Assembly (NCBI GenBank): GCA_018894105.1
Contig: CM032121.1
Span: 4,754,507 to 4,818,506, forward strand
Length of the DNA stretch: 64,000 bases
Direction of reading: 5' to 3'
Source: Jacaranda mimosifolia
Taxonomy: Eukaryota; Streptophyta; Magnoliopsida; Lamiales; Bignoniaceae
In this document: positions 10,525 through 22,551 of the stretch, in pieces
Position numbering within the stretch: position 1 is the stretch's first letter
How the letters are laid out: every line of letters starts with the position of its first letter
The notes under the pieces: generated by a model
What the model was told of the DNA's origin: nothing
What the model saw: only the letters and a program-made list of their open reading frames with translations
Databases searched by the model: none
Translations under genes and position numbers: made by a program

Positions 10525-13500
10525 TTAGTTCAGTAGGAGTTGCCTTTCATTTTGTTTGGTAGAGTCTGTAATAACATTTGACAGAGAGCTTTCTCCACTA
10601 GTTTTCAATTCATCTTTCAGAATCTGCATTAATACCTTTGCCATGGCCTTTGCTTTCTTGTTCCCATTTATAGATACATCGACAAGGCCAGGGATAACTC
10701 TCTCGTCCATTACCAGCCGACAATATTGGTCCCGCTGACAGCACAAAGAAAGAAGAACGGACACTGCATGCTCTTGCTCCTCATGGCTGCCGTTCTCTAG
10801 TAATTTGGCAATTGAAGGGATGCAACCGTCGATTTCAGCAAGAAACGACTTTGTGTCTCTATTTTCACACAAGTTCTTCAAAATGGTAACACAGTATCTT
10901 GCCAGAGTACTATTTTCAAAAAGTGGAATAAGCTTGGGAATGAACTCTGATGGCATGATGAATGGACCAATATCACTGTTTCTACACAAATTACTCAATG
11001 TATTTAAGGCCGGTTCCAAAAATTCCTCAACCTGGCCTTCGAGTATGTTCAAGATTCCAACAAGTGCACCAGATGCTGCAATTTTATAACCACAGTGTTG
11101 GTTGAAGGATAATACCTCCAGTATTGAGAGAGCTTGTTTAGCAACCTCCGTATCAAGAAATGATACCAGGAGAACGTAGGCATCTTCATTCATGTATGAC
11201 GATATACTGTTTCTGTGATACACAAGATAGAGTAGATTAATAGTAGAAAAATATTCTCAAATAATCTAAACGAAATATATCTTCTATTCTCATTTTGTTT
11301 TTAGTATTCCCACAGGGAGAAACGGCTTTGAAGTCATCAGTTTTGAGGGCGTGAAAAATATACTTTGAAAACTCTGGCACTAAATAGAAAAGAATGATGA
11401 CCACATCTTTGAGAAATACTGAACATAAAGAGAAAATTTGAACTTAATTGTTATAGGTTTATATTTCTTATTCGAAAAGATTCCTCTAGTTCATATGTTG
11501 CATGATGCGGATTAGCCAGCAAGGAAGTTAAAACATTCACATAATGGTTCCGTAAGTCATTATACTTTCATGCATGTCTCACTCTAAGTCACTTTATGCA
11601 CTAGAGATGGCACTTAAATCAGTTTCCATGTCAGAATCCATTCACAAATTGAGAGCATGGTTCAACCAAAACCACTCCAATTGTTCCTGAATATGCACTT
11701 CCAAAAAGGATAGTACGGGTTCCAAACTCACTGGGAGTGGAGCATTTAGTCAATCTAATATGTGAAAAGATGCCAAAAAGTAATCTGATTAAAGAGAAGA
11801 TGGACCTTCTCTTGGCCCCCTTGACTACAGATTATTTTTTTGTTTAGAATCAGTGAGAAGATACTTGAATGATTGACATGAAGACGTATAGTTACCTGTC
11901 TTTCTGAACAAATTCTAATAAATATAGACATCCAGTTATCTGTGCTTCCACATCACGAAAGTCATGAGCATCCTTCAAAAATCTAACGAGCAGTTGAACG
12001 AGCTTTCCAAATGGCATCATCGACCAAGATTCGTCACTGATTTTCAGTAATCTTTTGACATCTTCAACTGCGTTGCAACTAGAATCACAGGGAAAAGCAC
12101 AAGATTCTCTATTATTGATCTCAGCACATGAGGGATCTGACTCCCGATTAGATCCAAGTGATATATTGCTGAAATCTAGTGGAAGGTTTAGATCATTCAT
12201 CGAACTTCCCAAGCTAGCAATGGAATTGGTAGAAGTTTCCCATGACTTAAATTGTGCCTTCTGAACTTTGGCATCAGGAGCTTCCTCAGACCTACAAGGG
12301 CTTGCAAATGGTAAGGAACCTTCATGTTCTGCTGAAAGATTGACCTTTTGCTCTTTTGCTTTAATCTTTCTGTATTTGTTCAGAAGACTCAGAAAGAATA
12401 GTAAGATATTCCTCTTACTTTGTTTACTTTCACCAAAATTTTCAAGTAGCTTTATGATTGATCTTTTCTCAATCACTAGCGCTTTTTGGGATGAAATATG
12501 AAGCTGGCAACATACAGTATGAATAGCAGAAAGTGCATATTCCTCTGTGGAATCCGTTATAGAACCACATCTATGAAGTAATTCCCGCAATACCTTCCTG
12601 GCCTCCTCTTCCATCGGATCCAAGCAAAATGCTGCACTCCTTAGAGCAAGAATAATTCCAGAAATCTGACATAAATATATGGTAAACACTATCAGAATAT
12701 CAAATTTCTTAAGAAAACAAGCTCATGCTCAAGCATGTCAGCATTACTGAATATGGTAAAATATGCAACATGGGAACTGAAGCTTTTATCACATTTAACA
12801 GCACAAATCAGAAGAAATAGCTTCTATAAAACATAGGCGGCTGTTTAGAAGCTCCTCTGACATGATTACTGGGACCTTAGAAATAATGAGAATGACTCAG
12901 GTGTAAATGGATTCTTTCCTTGTCCTCATTTTCTAACAGGAATCTCAACTCTTTTACCTTCGCAGCTAGCATTACTGGGACCATATTCTGGATTTGGCTG
13001 AGGCTGTGCTCCAATAAATTCCTTGATTTGTTACATCTGGACAGGATGGCATCTCCAGTAAGGGCCTGAAAATTGCAAGGAAAGAATATGTTTACTACCG
13101 TCATAAAATAGTTATATGTAAGAAAAAAAGGATTCTTAAACCAGCTCTTCATCGAGTAATACATTTAGTAGTAAATGTGAGTATGACACATGACAAATAT
13201 GTTATCCTTCTATATGTAACTTTCCATTAACTAAGTATTTGATGCATCCCCTCTTATTCGAGGATATAACTATGATCTCTAGAGATGATAAGATATTCTA
13301 TTCAGCTGAATGGAGCATACTAACAGACATCTACTGCTTAAGGACACTATGCAGATCTCGCATCTTCTTTCTTAGTGCGCCCCCCACCCCCACCCCCACC
13401 CCTCTTCTCTTCTGTTTTTTCCTCTTTTCCAAATATGTCCTTGTATTTAGTCTGATTGAGAAAACATTAGAATTACTGGGGAAAATAGAAAGGAAAAACT

Positions 13501-14611
13501 GTGTTCATTTGCAAAAGAATAAAAATTTAAACCCCCACTCGATCGTTTTTATTTTTCCTTCTGTAATCATTAACATGATCTCATTGCTACACAGTTACAT
13601 TGATCAAAAGGAAATTTAACAAAGTTTAAGATAGTAAGTAAAAATGTAATATTCATTGAAGGCCTGAAGTCCGTCCTAATACAATGGAAATGGAGGCCCC
13701 TTTAAGCCACATGCATAGAAACTAGAAAAAGAAATTAATATGTTATTTTCATTTTATTACGCAACGCAGAGTGTTAATTTAACAAAATTATACCCAAATC
13801 ACAATGATAAAACCATTGGAACAATGATTAGGAAATATAAGAACCTCAAGGCTTATTTGGATTGTGGTCAAAAGAAGTTTTACAGTAATTGAACCAGTGC
13901 AAGGCACATACCAAATAGAGTATACTTGAGTCACTGCAATGCTGAAGCAGAGACTTGGCTTTGGCAACATCATAGTTTAACAAGCAAAGTGCCTCTATTC
14001 CTGAAGCACGAGGACGGGCTGCTTCGATTTCTGGAATAATTTCTGAAACTTGGACGACCAAGTTTAGTAATTCTGAACACATTCTAACATGCACCTGCAA
14101 TCAGGTGAATTGCCAAATAAAACTCACTGCACTAATCTTTTATGTGGAGAAAAACAAATAAGGATGTTTCTTCTCTAAAGATCATAATAGGTTGAAAAAG
14201 TCAAGAGCAGGCATTTATTACAAGAGAAAATAGTAAAATAGTTGGATTTAATTTCAAGTCAAAGCAGTTAACATTTTGTCTTCCACATTCATACCACAAA
14301 CATATAAGGAGAAACAAAGTCAACTTCCAGTATTTGCAATGAAAGATCAGTTTTTCTGGCATTTAAATTAGGAATAGAGGTCCCTGAGAACAACAAATTA
14401 TGATTTTAAAACCACTAAAAAGATATTTCTAGGATTTACTAGCAGTCTATTCCAACTCTTTGAACCTGCTAGAAAGCTTTTATTTTTTTATCTTGAACTG
14501 TAAGTCAAATTGTATGCATAGTAAACCTTGCAGGACGGAAGATAGTATCAATACCTTAATGGTTAGCGGTGATGGTAGTCCTTCCACCACTCCAGCACCA
14601 TCATCTCCCAT
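10525..14611 (-). CDS. PUB5-like ARM-repeat protein lacking the U-box
   Basis: Related to the plant U-box E3 ligase PUB5 family. Five coding exons join cleanly: 14611-14555, 14094-13912, 13065-12958, 12665-11896 and 11212-10525 (TAA stop), giving 601 residues. Exon 1 starts MGDDGAGVVEGLP and exon 2 contains IIPEIEAARPRASGIEALC; both match the U-box N-terminal domain of PUB5-type proteins. Exon 3 has ALTGDAILSRC and MVPVMLAAK. Exon 4 continues that domain to about residue 220 and then passes directly into the SWETSTNSIASLGSSMNDL segment that in relatives follows the U-box. The U-box, about 75 residues with the CPIS core, is absent with no frame loss. The C-terminal part (about 310-570) is ARM repeats. 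PUB5 relatives are roughly 150 residues longer. A 5' leader exon ends at 14886 (intron 14885-14648). Without the U-box it should not recruit an E2 in the usual way. Confidence 0.82.
13379..13401. repeat. CCCCAC simple repeat in an intron
   Basis: A short C-rich repeat (CCCCACC/CCCCCA units) inside the intron between exons 2 and 3 of the PUB5-like gene. Confidence 0.8.
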
Positions 14612-14646
14612 CAGATAACAATTGTCTCAAAATTTTGGATGACTCA

Positions 14647-15300
14647 GCTGCCAATTGAAAAAACATGATAGTTATTATACCAGATTACATATATGTCTAC
14701 CTATCTACCTGTCCACATATACAGCAGGGCTTATATGCTAATACATACATGCATGTAATTTTTTCATGGATTCACCAATAACCCATACTCGGAACCAACT
14801 AGGATCACAGCACAAATATGTCAAAATTCAAGCAGATAGAAGATCCAGTGAAGTTAAAATTCAAAAAGCATAGAATTCTTCTTACCTAGTGAATAGAAAA
14901 GCAGAACATCTAATGATGTGCTTCCTCCTCTAGTCAGACAAGAAAGAACAGCTTCACCACAGTCACTTTCTTTCCTCCAACACAAAATTAAAAGGAAAAC
15001 TCTAAATCCCACAAGATACTTCAAGGCTAACTACAGCCCACTTCTGAAAACACAAGAATCCCTCAAAAGATTAAGATAAAAATTCAAGCTTTAATGCTGA
15101 CTTATCCTCTTCTTACTTAAAGATGCCCAAAAATCTGTAGAACTCCACAATCCAAGTGCATGTTTCTTTATTTCTTTCTAATCTTCCTGTAAAAAACTCC
15201 AGCTTTATCTTAAAATTCTAGCCTTTTCACCACTCTGTTACACCTGGATATGCATCAGGTTGAAAGAGCAGACAAAAGCTCATGCAGACTAGAATTTTGG
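14647..15300 (-). other. 5' leader exons and promoter side of the PUB5-like gene
   Basis: The minus strand has a strong donor (ACTAG, then GTAAG at 14885) and an acceptor (GGCAG at 14648) just upstream of the first coding exon. This indicates an intron in the 5' UTR. The upstream limit near 15300 is a guess, since no clear TATA box was fixed. Confidence 0.5.
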
Positions 15301-16834
15301 GTTTTTGGTGATTGAACCAGAACTAAAGCACATACCTAAGAATTTATTAAGGTAGTTAAAGTGGCCCTTAAGATCACAACCCAATCCAAAATGAAGGATA
15401 TGAAGTTAATGATGTGGGTCAGCTCAATGACTGCACGAGAGGGAGAGGGAGAGGGAGTTACGTATCAGAGCATTCTTTCCGGAGTCTTCAATGAACATGC
15501 AGCCCTCTTGCATTTTGTTGGCATTTTGTATGTCTATATACTTAGATTTCTATTTAGTACAAAATTGTGATGAAAATTTTACTTTTTGTTTAAGAAAAGG
15601 TAAGGGGTGGGGCCTGGGTGTGACGAAAAGAAAATATTAAAATCTTCAAAGTTAAATAAACAAGAAAGGCATTTGAAGCTTCAGAGCTAAGAAAAAGTGA
15701 TTTCTATTCCTAATGCAGACATTAGACCCTTAGTAGATTCCCATAAATTTATAATTTGATTTGACTAAAGATTTCAAGAACCTCTAACTTCTTATGGGAT
15801 TGGTTAAGGCTAAAAGCACAAACGTGAAAAAGCTAGTTGGCTGATTGGTTCACTAAAAGCAGCCCCGCAGAACTTCCAAGAAGAAAGAACTCCTGATCTG
15901 GGTGACCTTCTTTATGCTCAAATCCCTCTTTCCTGGAACCTAATTCCAAAATTCTTGAGGCCCAGTTCAGAGAGCTGAGCTTGTTTGTTTAAATGTTTTC
16001 AAATTCAGTTTCACCCATTGTCACTATTTGAAATGAATTATTAACAATTTATCACAATTTTCATTTATATTCCAACTCATTTTTATCTCAAAATACATTT
16101 TTCAAAATTTATATATCTTTTCTCTTTATCTGCAACCTACTAAATCCTATATAATTATTATTTTCTAACATATTATCCAAATACAAACTTATTTTCAAAT
16201 AATTTTCTCTAATTAAAAGTTTAAAAATATTAAAAATAAAAACATAAAGTTATGATTATAACAAAATCAATGGATAAAAATATTATTAATGCATAAATCA
16301 AATATGGTATTGATATGATTCAAAATCTAGGGTCAAGACCTCGAACTCAAATTTCAAAATGAATCCTGTTCTAGATCTGATCTCAACCTAGATCCCACTT
16401 CGCACAAATGTTTTTGGATCTCCGACCTAATCACAAAAGAGCATGTTAGGTTAACTGAAATCGGCTTCAGCAAATACTTTCTGATGCATAACTTAGTTTG
16501 TAGTTGAAGTGATTAATTGTGAGTTCAAAACTGGAGAAAAGAACTAAGTAAGAGCGATTAGAGGTAACCTGACCTGGTACTATGTGATTTGAGGTTGAAT
16601 TGTCATTGTTTGTACGGTCCACGTGGTGAATTACTGTGCGATGGATTCGCAAGTGATCAACGATTAGCGCTCCAATTCACATCCTGAATCGGGTCAGCCT
16701 CCTTCGGATTGTGACCCGACTGGACAAAAAAAGGCAGATCTTGTCCTGTTCGGGCATTTTGGTTAAAATCTAGGGGCAAAAAGATCTTTTACTATGTCTT
16801 CATTAATTATTATCATCAGGTGTAAAGGTAATTG
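15301..16834. other. Gene-free intergenic DNA
   Basis: Nothing codes convincingly. The frames at 15361-15570 and 16467-16652 show no known domain. Contains GAGGGA repeats near 15440. Confidence 0.5.
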
Positions 16835-17528
16835 GGGAATGTTTGGCTATGTTTTCCCAAATAAAAAATGTATATACAATGTTGTTTTGGGGAAATATAA
16901 TCAAACATATCTTTATTTTTCCTCCAAAACACACATTTTTTAATATATACATACATATATTATATATACATCACATATATTTTATTATTATTTTAACATT
17001 AAAAAAACATTCAATTTCATTTTCATCCCAAAAACCCGATAAAAAAATATTGATTTGACTGCTACACTAAAAAAATATCTTCCCCAAAACATAAATAAAC
17101 ATACCAAAAAAACAACTTTCACATTTTTCAATAATTCATTCTTCCAAAATACATAGACTTTGTTTGGTTATATTTCTCTGAAACAAAATTATTTTGGAAA
17201 ACAAAACCAAACATATCCCCATTTTCCCTCCAAAATGCACTATTTCCAATATATACATACATATTATATATATTATTCTAACATTAAAATAATCATTCAA
17301 TTCTATTTTCACTCCCAAAAATTCAACAAAAAAATATTGACTTGAATGCCACAGTAAAAAATATCTCCTCAAAACATAAACAAATATATCAAAAAATAAT
17401 TTTTATATTCTCCAATAATTTATTCTCTCAAAATATATAATAAACACATAATAAAATCAAGTAAAAAACATAATCATAATAAATACATAATAAAATCATA
17501 AAAAAAAATAATAATAACCAAGCATTCT
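16835..17528 (+). mobile_element. MITE of the GGGAATGTTTGGTTAT family, tandemly doubled
   Basis: The left end reads GGGAATGTTTGGCTATGTTT and the right end, inward, reads AGAATGCTTGGTTAT. The body holds two direct copies of the same core (about 16880-17155 and 17160-17500). Each has a TATATACATAC tract, a TTCATTTTC segment, ATATTGA(C/T)TTG and a CAAAACATAAA segment. The core recurs at 17855-18175, 34674-35006 and after 63490. It is non-coding and AT-rich. Confidence 0.6.
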
Positions 17529-17854
17529 GTTGGTATTCTAAATCAGATTCCAGTGAAATTATGACTGGTCAAACACACCTTGAAAAACAAACATGGTACA
17601 TGGACAGAGACGCGCAGTAACACATAGAGCCAAGGACTAAAAAAGAATCAGAAGAGTCAAAGTCTACGACATGTTTTAATGACTTTAAAAACACGCACAA
17701 TTTCGTGAGTTTTCAGATTTTTTTTCCGCGTTTGGACCAGGAAATCATTGGATTTTTATTAGAATATGACAGTGGAAGTGAAGTTTTTGTTGGGTTTTAC
17801 TTGTCTCAAACAACAAATTAAATCTGTCCATCTCTTGTCAAATAATAAATTTTT
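17529..17854. other. Spacer between MITE copies
   Basis: Unique non-coding DNA between the doubled direct MITE and its inverted copy. Confidence 0.5.
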
Positions 17855-18175
17855 AGGTTATGTTTTTTTATTTGATTTTATTATGTATTTATCATGTGTT
17901 TTAGGAGAATAAATTATTGAAAAATGTAAAAGTTGTTTTTTGGTATTTTTGTTTTTGTTTTGGAGGAGACATTTTTTACTGTATCAGTCAAATCAATACT
18001 TTTTTGTTGGATTTTTGAAGTGAAAATAAAATTAAGTGATTTTTTTAATGTTAAAATAATAATAAAATATATATGATGTATATATATTTATATATTGAAA
18101 AATATGCGTTTTAAAGGGAAAATGGGAATATATTTGGTTATGTTTTTCCAAAACAACATAACCAAACAAAGCCTT
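17855..18175 (-). mobile_element. Inverted copy of the GGGAATGTTTGGTTAT MITE family
   Basis: The same core as at 16835-17528 but in reverse orientation: GGTTATGTTTTTTTATTTG at the left, TATATGATGTATATATA in the middle and ATAACCAAACAAAG at the right. It lacks a clean target duplication. Confidence 0.6.
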
Positions 18176-20335
18176 AGATATTCACTCCTATCAAATATGT
18201 GTGTACTTCCTTTTTCGAAGATTTAGGGTTGAATTGAAGAAGTCTGCAGAATTGAATTTGTAAGAGTTGGTTATCATAAAAATTAATTAAGGTCAAGGAA
18301 ATTATTTTCAGAAAAATTTTCAAAGGCGCAAATTAATAAAATGTTCGAAAAGCAGATAAAATTACTGAAAGATAAATAATTATACTGATAAATCAAAAAA
18401 TGATATATAGATAATGTTGTATCATTTGACAAGTAACATTATATATATATATATATATATATGTAATGTCTCAATTTGAACATCCTAATTCCTTTTTGTA
18501 GGGCTAAGAATAATTGTGTATCAGTTTAGATTAATTAATATATAGTAAGTTACTTGTGAATTATAATGTTGCAAGGGTAAAATGGACCTTTTTAAGGCCT
18601 ATAAGTTTTCATTTTATATATTTATTAATTTCTCTCTTTCGACTTAAGAACTTCCTGTTTTAGGATTAGTTGTCAATAAATAAAAAATGATATAGGCTCA
18701 AAAAATAAATGAACCTCTTGAACTTGGAAATTGACTTTAGTGTGCAAATTGGGTTTTGGGGCATAATAAGAAGAAGTTAAAAATTTAATATAATAAAATG
18801 TCTATAAAATTTTTGAGGGGCATCATGCTCACATTCACAAGCGTGAGATTCAGATACAAATTTGCAGGATCTAAATGTGTGTGTGTATTGGGGAAAAAGT
18901 GTAGGAAGAGGAAATAGTTCTCGACTAGCAAGACCATAAAGCTTTGATAGTTTAAGTTAAAAAAATGTATATATATATATATATATTTAATTTTTTGTAG
19001 TGCAGTTAGACCTGATAAAATATTACCCATAACCGTGGGTACCCAAAAAAATATGGGTAGTGCGTCTTATATTTCCAACCTAATAAAATGCGAGTAATTT
19101 TATTCATACTCAAATTACCCGCTATTTTTTGGCCCAATCCTCAGGTACCCACGGGTTACCTATATATATATTTATAGTTTTTAGATTTTTAATCTAACTT
19201 TTAATTTTTGAATTTTACAAATGAAAAATTAAAACTAACTAATACCCTAGTGCAATAGCCTAGATACAAAATAGTGTGAAACAAAAAAAACCTTCTTAAA
19301 TAGCAACCACCCATTTAGTTAAGTGATAAATAATTTTTTGTGCATATTTTCATGAATGTAACATCTTCTTTTACAAAAACACAATGTTTAAGTGATATTT
19401 AAATTTTTAATTCAAAAAATTTTTGGCATATAATAAAATTTAAATTTGAACTTTTAAAAATAATGTACTTTAAATTTGATTAATTTTGAATACTTAAGTT
19501 GTAAGTGTTAAACTATAACGTTATTAATGTGCTTTAAGTACTTGTTTAATTTGACAAATTCGTAGTCTTTTTTTTAAATTTTATTTAGTTAAAAAATTTT
19601 AATAACATCATGTAAGTTGCAAGGTAGAATTTCATTTATCTTTAAATATTAAAAAAAATATTATAGGTACCCGTGGTTTACCCATCCTCATGGGTAATGA
19701 GTCAACTATCTCGTACTCAATAAAAAATTAATGAATTTACCCAACCCATTACTATTTGTTATTGGGTTACTCATGGGTACTGCAGCCCAAAATTGAAATG
19801 GAGTTTCACTATATTTAGACTTTGGGCCCCAATCTATCGAATTCCAGGCCCAGAAAAGAAGACAGCAACAAGAGTGTCCCCACTGCAAATAATCCACCCC
19901 TGAAAAGAAAAGAACGAAATTACTCCAAACTGTTTTCTTGCAGAAGAATTAGTAAAAGATTGTATATATTATTATATCATTATACCAATTAACATTGATG
20001 CAATGATTATTAATTAATAATTTATAAAAAATAATTATTAAAAATCAATTATTACAAAAAGAGATAAATATTCATACTTTTGATTGGACTCGAATTTAAA
20101 ATTTCGTAGTTTTGAAACCTCAACTTCACCACTTGATTTAGGTCTTATTGGCTATCGCAAACTTCTTACTACGTACAAACTCTTAAGTACTTTGACTTGG
20201 TTTGGTTTAGGGTTTGCGAAAAAGTGTTTTGATGAAATATTTCGCAAATTTGTAAAGAACAAAAATATTTTTGATTTTATTTTCAGTAGAAGATACTTTC
20301 TACTACAAATATCTTTTATGTAATATTTTTATCTT
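18176..20335. other. AT-rich DNA with a possible aged element
   Basis: Holds (TA)n tracts at 18440-18462 and 18967-18986. Between about 19015 and 19790 inverted GGGTACCC/CCCATGAG-type words lie at both ends, like the subterminal GC-rich parts of hAT-type non-autonomous elements elsewhere in the window, but I could not fix ends or a duplication. No coding region is supported. Confidence 0.4.
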
Positions 20336-20922
20336 AACTAATATTTTGTAGATTGAATAAAATCTTCATCTAATCTTATCTGCAAATTTTCTATTTTGTG
20401 TAAAGATAGAATCAAATCTTTAGTTGATAGCAGGACAAATCCAAAAATGAGAGTTTGGGGTGTTTGGGGGGGGGGGGGGGCGCAAAAATTATAAAGCCTA
20501 AAAATTTAAGTATAATTTTTACATTTATAAATTCAAAATACACATTTTCATCGAAGTTAAGTGTGATGCTCCTTTATATCAAAAAAAATATAAATGAATC
20601 AAATCAATACCAAAACTTTTAGTAATAGTTTTTTAAATATAAGTAACTAAAAAGTCAAAAAAAAAAAAAAGTTCCGAAACATGTTTCCATCTTATTTTGA
20701 AACATGTTCTTGATAATATTTATAGCAAAAAAAGTTCTCCTATTTATAGTTGTTGAAACATAAAGAAAAATCTAAAAAAGAAAATTTTATTTTAAATATT
20801 TGCTCACATCTTTCTTATCTCAATCTTATTAAAGTTAAAACAAGATATTTTAATTGTTTTGTAAGTCTCTTAAAATTTAATGGGCTTAACTCCTGTAATA
20901 TTTTCTCAAACAAATAAGATAG

Positions 20923-21893
20923 TGATGAGGGTAAAAAATGTATATAATTAGATTGGGACGAAATCTGGGTGGATCGACCTGCCTGGTAGAGTAAATGAGT
21001 TCCACAGATACTTGGGCTAAGTCCTGCATCCACGAGCAAATGTTAGGCTAGTGGAGGTGCCCTCGGCTATGGCACTCCGACGCTGAAGTCAGTATGAGAA
21101 TGACCAGATATGATGAGCAGCAGAGTGAGGGTTTTTTAGTATGGAATGACATACATTGTAGGAAGGCTGTAATGGGGTATTTATAGTCCCAAATAGGAGA
21201 TCAAAATGTCCATGGTATCCTTGCTCTTGCAAGGAGGACCTTTGTCCTTGCATGAAGGTTTTTAGGTATTTTTCTTATATGGAATCCTCTTTCCAGGTGC
21301 CCCCCATCATTTTGGGATATGGTAGAGATTTCTGCATTTAATGTAGAGGCAAGCCACCTATCAGTGTATTTAATGTGGTAGAGTAGTGGTTGAGTGCATT
21401 TAATGCGACAACGACTGGTGGTGAGAGAAACCTTTCTGTCTCGTAGGTCGACCTATTCTGGTTGAGATATCTCCCCGAATGTGGGTCTCACCGCCCTCTC
21501 TGGTCGAATGCATGACCTCTTCTGGTCGATCTATTCTAGATGTCCCCAGTAGACCGTGGGTCTCTTCGCCCGTTCTGGTCGAATGCATGACCTTTTCTGG
21601 TTGACCTATTCTGGTCGAGATGTCTCCCCGACCGTGGGTCTCATCGCCCACTCTGGTCAAATGCATGACCTCTTTTGGTCGAGATGTCTCCCCGATCGTG
21701 GGTCTCTCTGCCCACTCTAGTCGAATGCATGACCTCATCGGGTTGAGACGACTCTCTAGCAGTGGGCTTTTCAATCATAGACTAATCGATTGGAGGAAGA
21801 CTAATAGCCTTTATTGGTCAATTAGCCCAATGTATTCTTAGGTTTGTGATGGTTCTATTGGGCCTGTTGGGCTTGTCTTACTTCCCCATATCA
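20923..21893 (-). mobile_element. Solo LTR, probably Gypsy type, 971 bp
   Basis: Begins TGATGAGG, ends CCCCATATCA and is flanked by an exact 5-bp duplication GATAG (20918-20922 and 21894-21898). On the minus strand a TATAAATA promoter motif lies near 21180, so the LTR probably reads leftward. It is more GC-rich than its surroundings. There is no internal retroelement sequence on either side, as expected after LTR-LTR recombination. It holds an internal tandem repeat at 21445-21750. Confidence 0.72.
21445..21750. repeat. Four-copy tandem repeat inside the solo LTR
   Basis: The words GTCGAATGCATGACC, TCTCCCCGA and GTGGGTCTC recur about four times with a period of roughly 70-80 bases. The ORFs over it follow from the repeat and are not genes. 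Confidence 0.7.
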
Positions 21894-22551
21894 GATAGAA
21901 ATCCTTAACTAGCCTAACTTAATAATCTTTCCTTGATTGTAAATATGAACTTAAAAATTTATTTTGAATTTTAAAAAATAAAATAGATAAATATTTCATT
22001 AATAGATATTAATTTTTATCTTTAATTAAAAATAAATTCAATTCAATTCAATAAATCTAGATAATTAAATTTAATTTAAGTCCCATAATAAAAGTTAATT
22101 TTTTTAAAAAATTAACGAATGAAAATTAAAATTAGTTACTTTTAATTAATATTAAATAACTTCTTCTTTTTAATATATTATTTAAATTAATTATACTAAT
22201 ATATATATGTGTGTGTGTGTGTCTATATATATTTATATATTCTAATAAACTTGGGGAGGCAATGGCCCCTACTTGCCTCCCCTCCCCCCCCCCCCCCCCC
22301 AAAAAAAAAAAAACAAATCCATCCTTGGTTGATAGGGTTAGCTTATTTTATGTTTTAACGGATTTTTTTTCTTCTTTCTCAAGACTTTGCTTGTATATAT
22401 TCACACTTTCATTCTTGTAAATATAGAGTTCAATGTAAAACAAAATTCTATCAATTACATATTTTATTTTTGTTGTATCATGCTTGAGATTCATGCAATA
22501 TTAATATGGTATCAGTGATATTTTAATAATTTCCTTTTCTTTCTTTCTATG

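Larger units (their letters stand above)
20431..22327. mobile_element. hAT-type non-autonomous element inside the copia 5' LTR
   Basis: Flanked by an exact 8-bp duplication GTTGATAG (20423-20430 and 22328-22335), which are adjacent positions of the interrupted LTR. The left end reads CAGGACAAATCCAAAA and the right end, inward, reads CAAGGATGGATTTGTT. These resemble the CAGGG...GGATC ends of a common plant hAT group. A run of 15 G (20466-20480) near the left end mirrors 17 C (22284-22300) near the right end. Of its 1897 bp, 971 are the solo LTR nested inside, so the element itself is about 0.9 kb. No transposase is visible. Confidence 0.7.

Noticed and set aside
21400..21774. Minus-strand 124-codon repetitive protein frame
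   Set aside because: It lies wholly on the tandem repeat inside a non-coding solo LTR.
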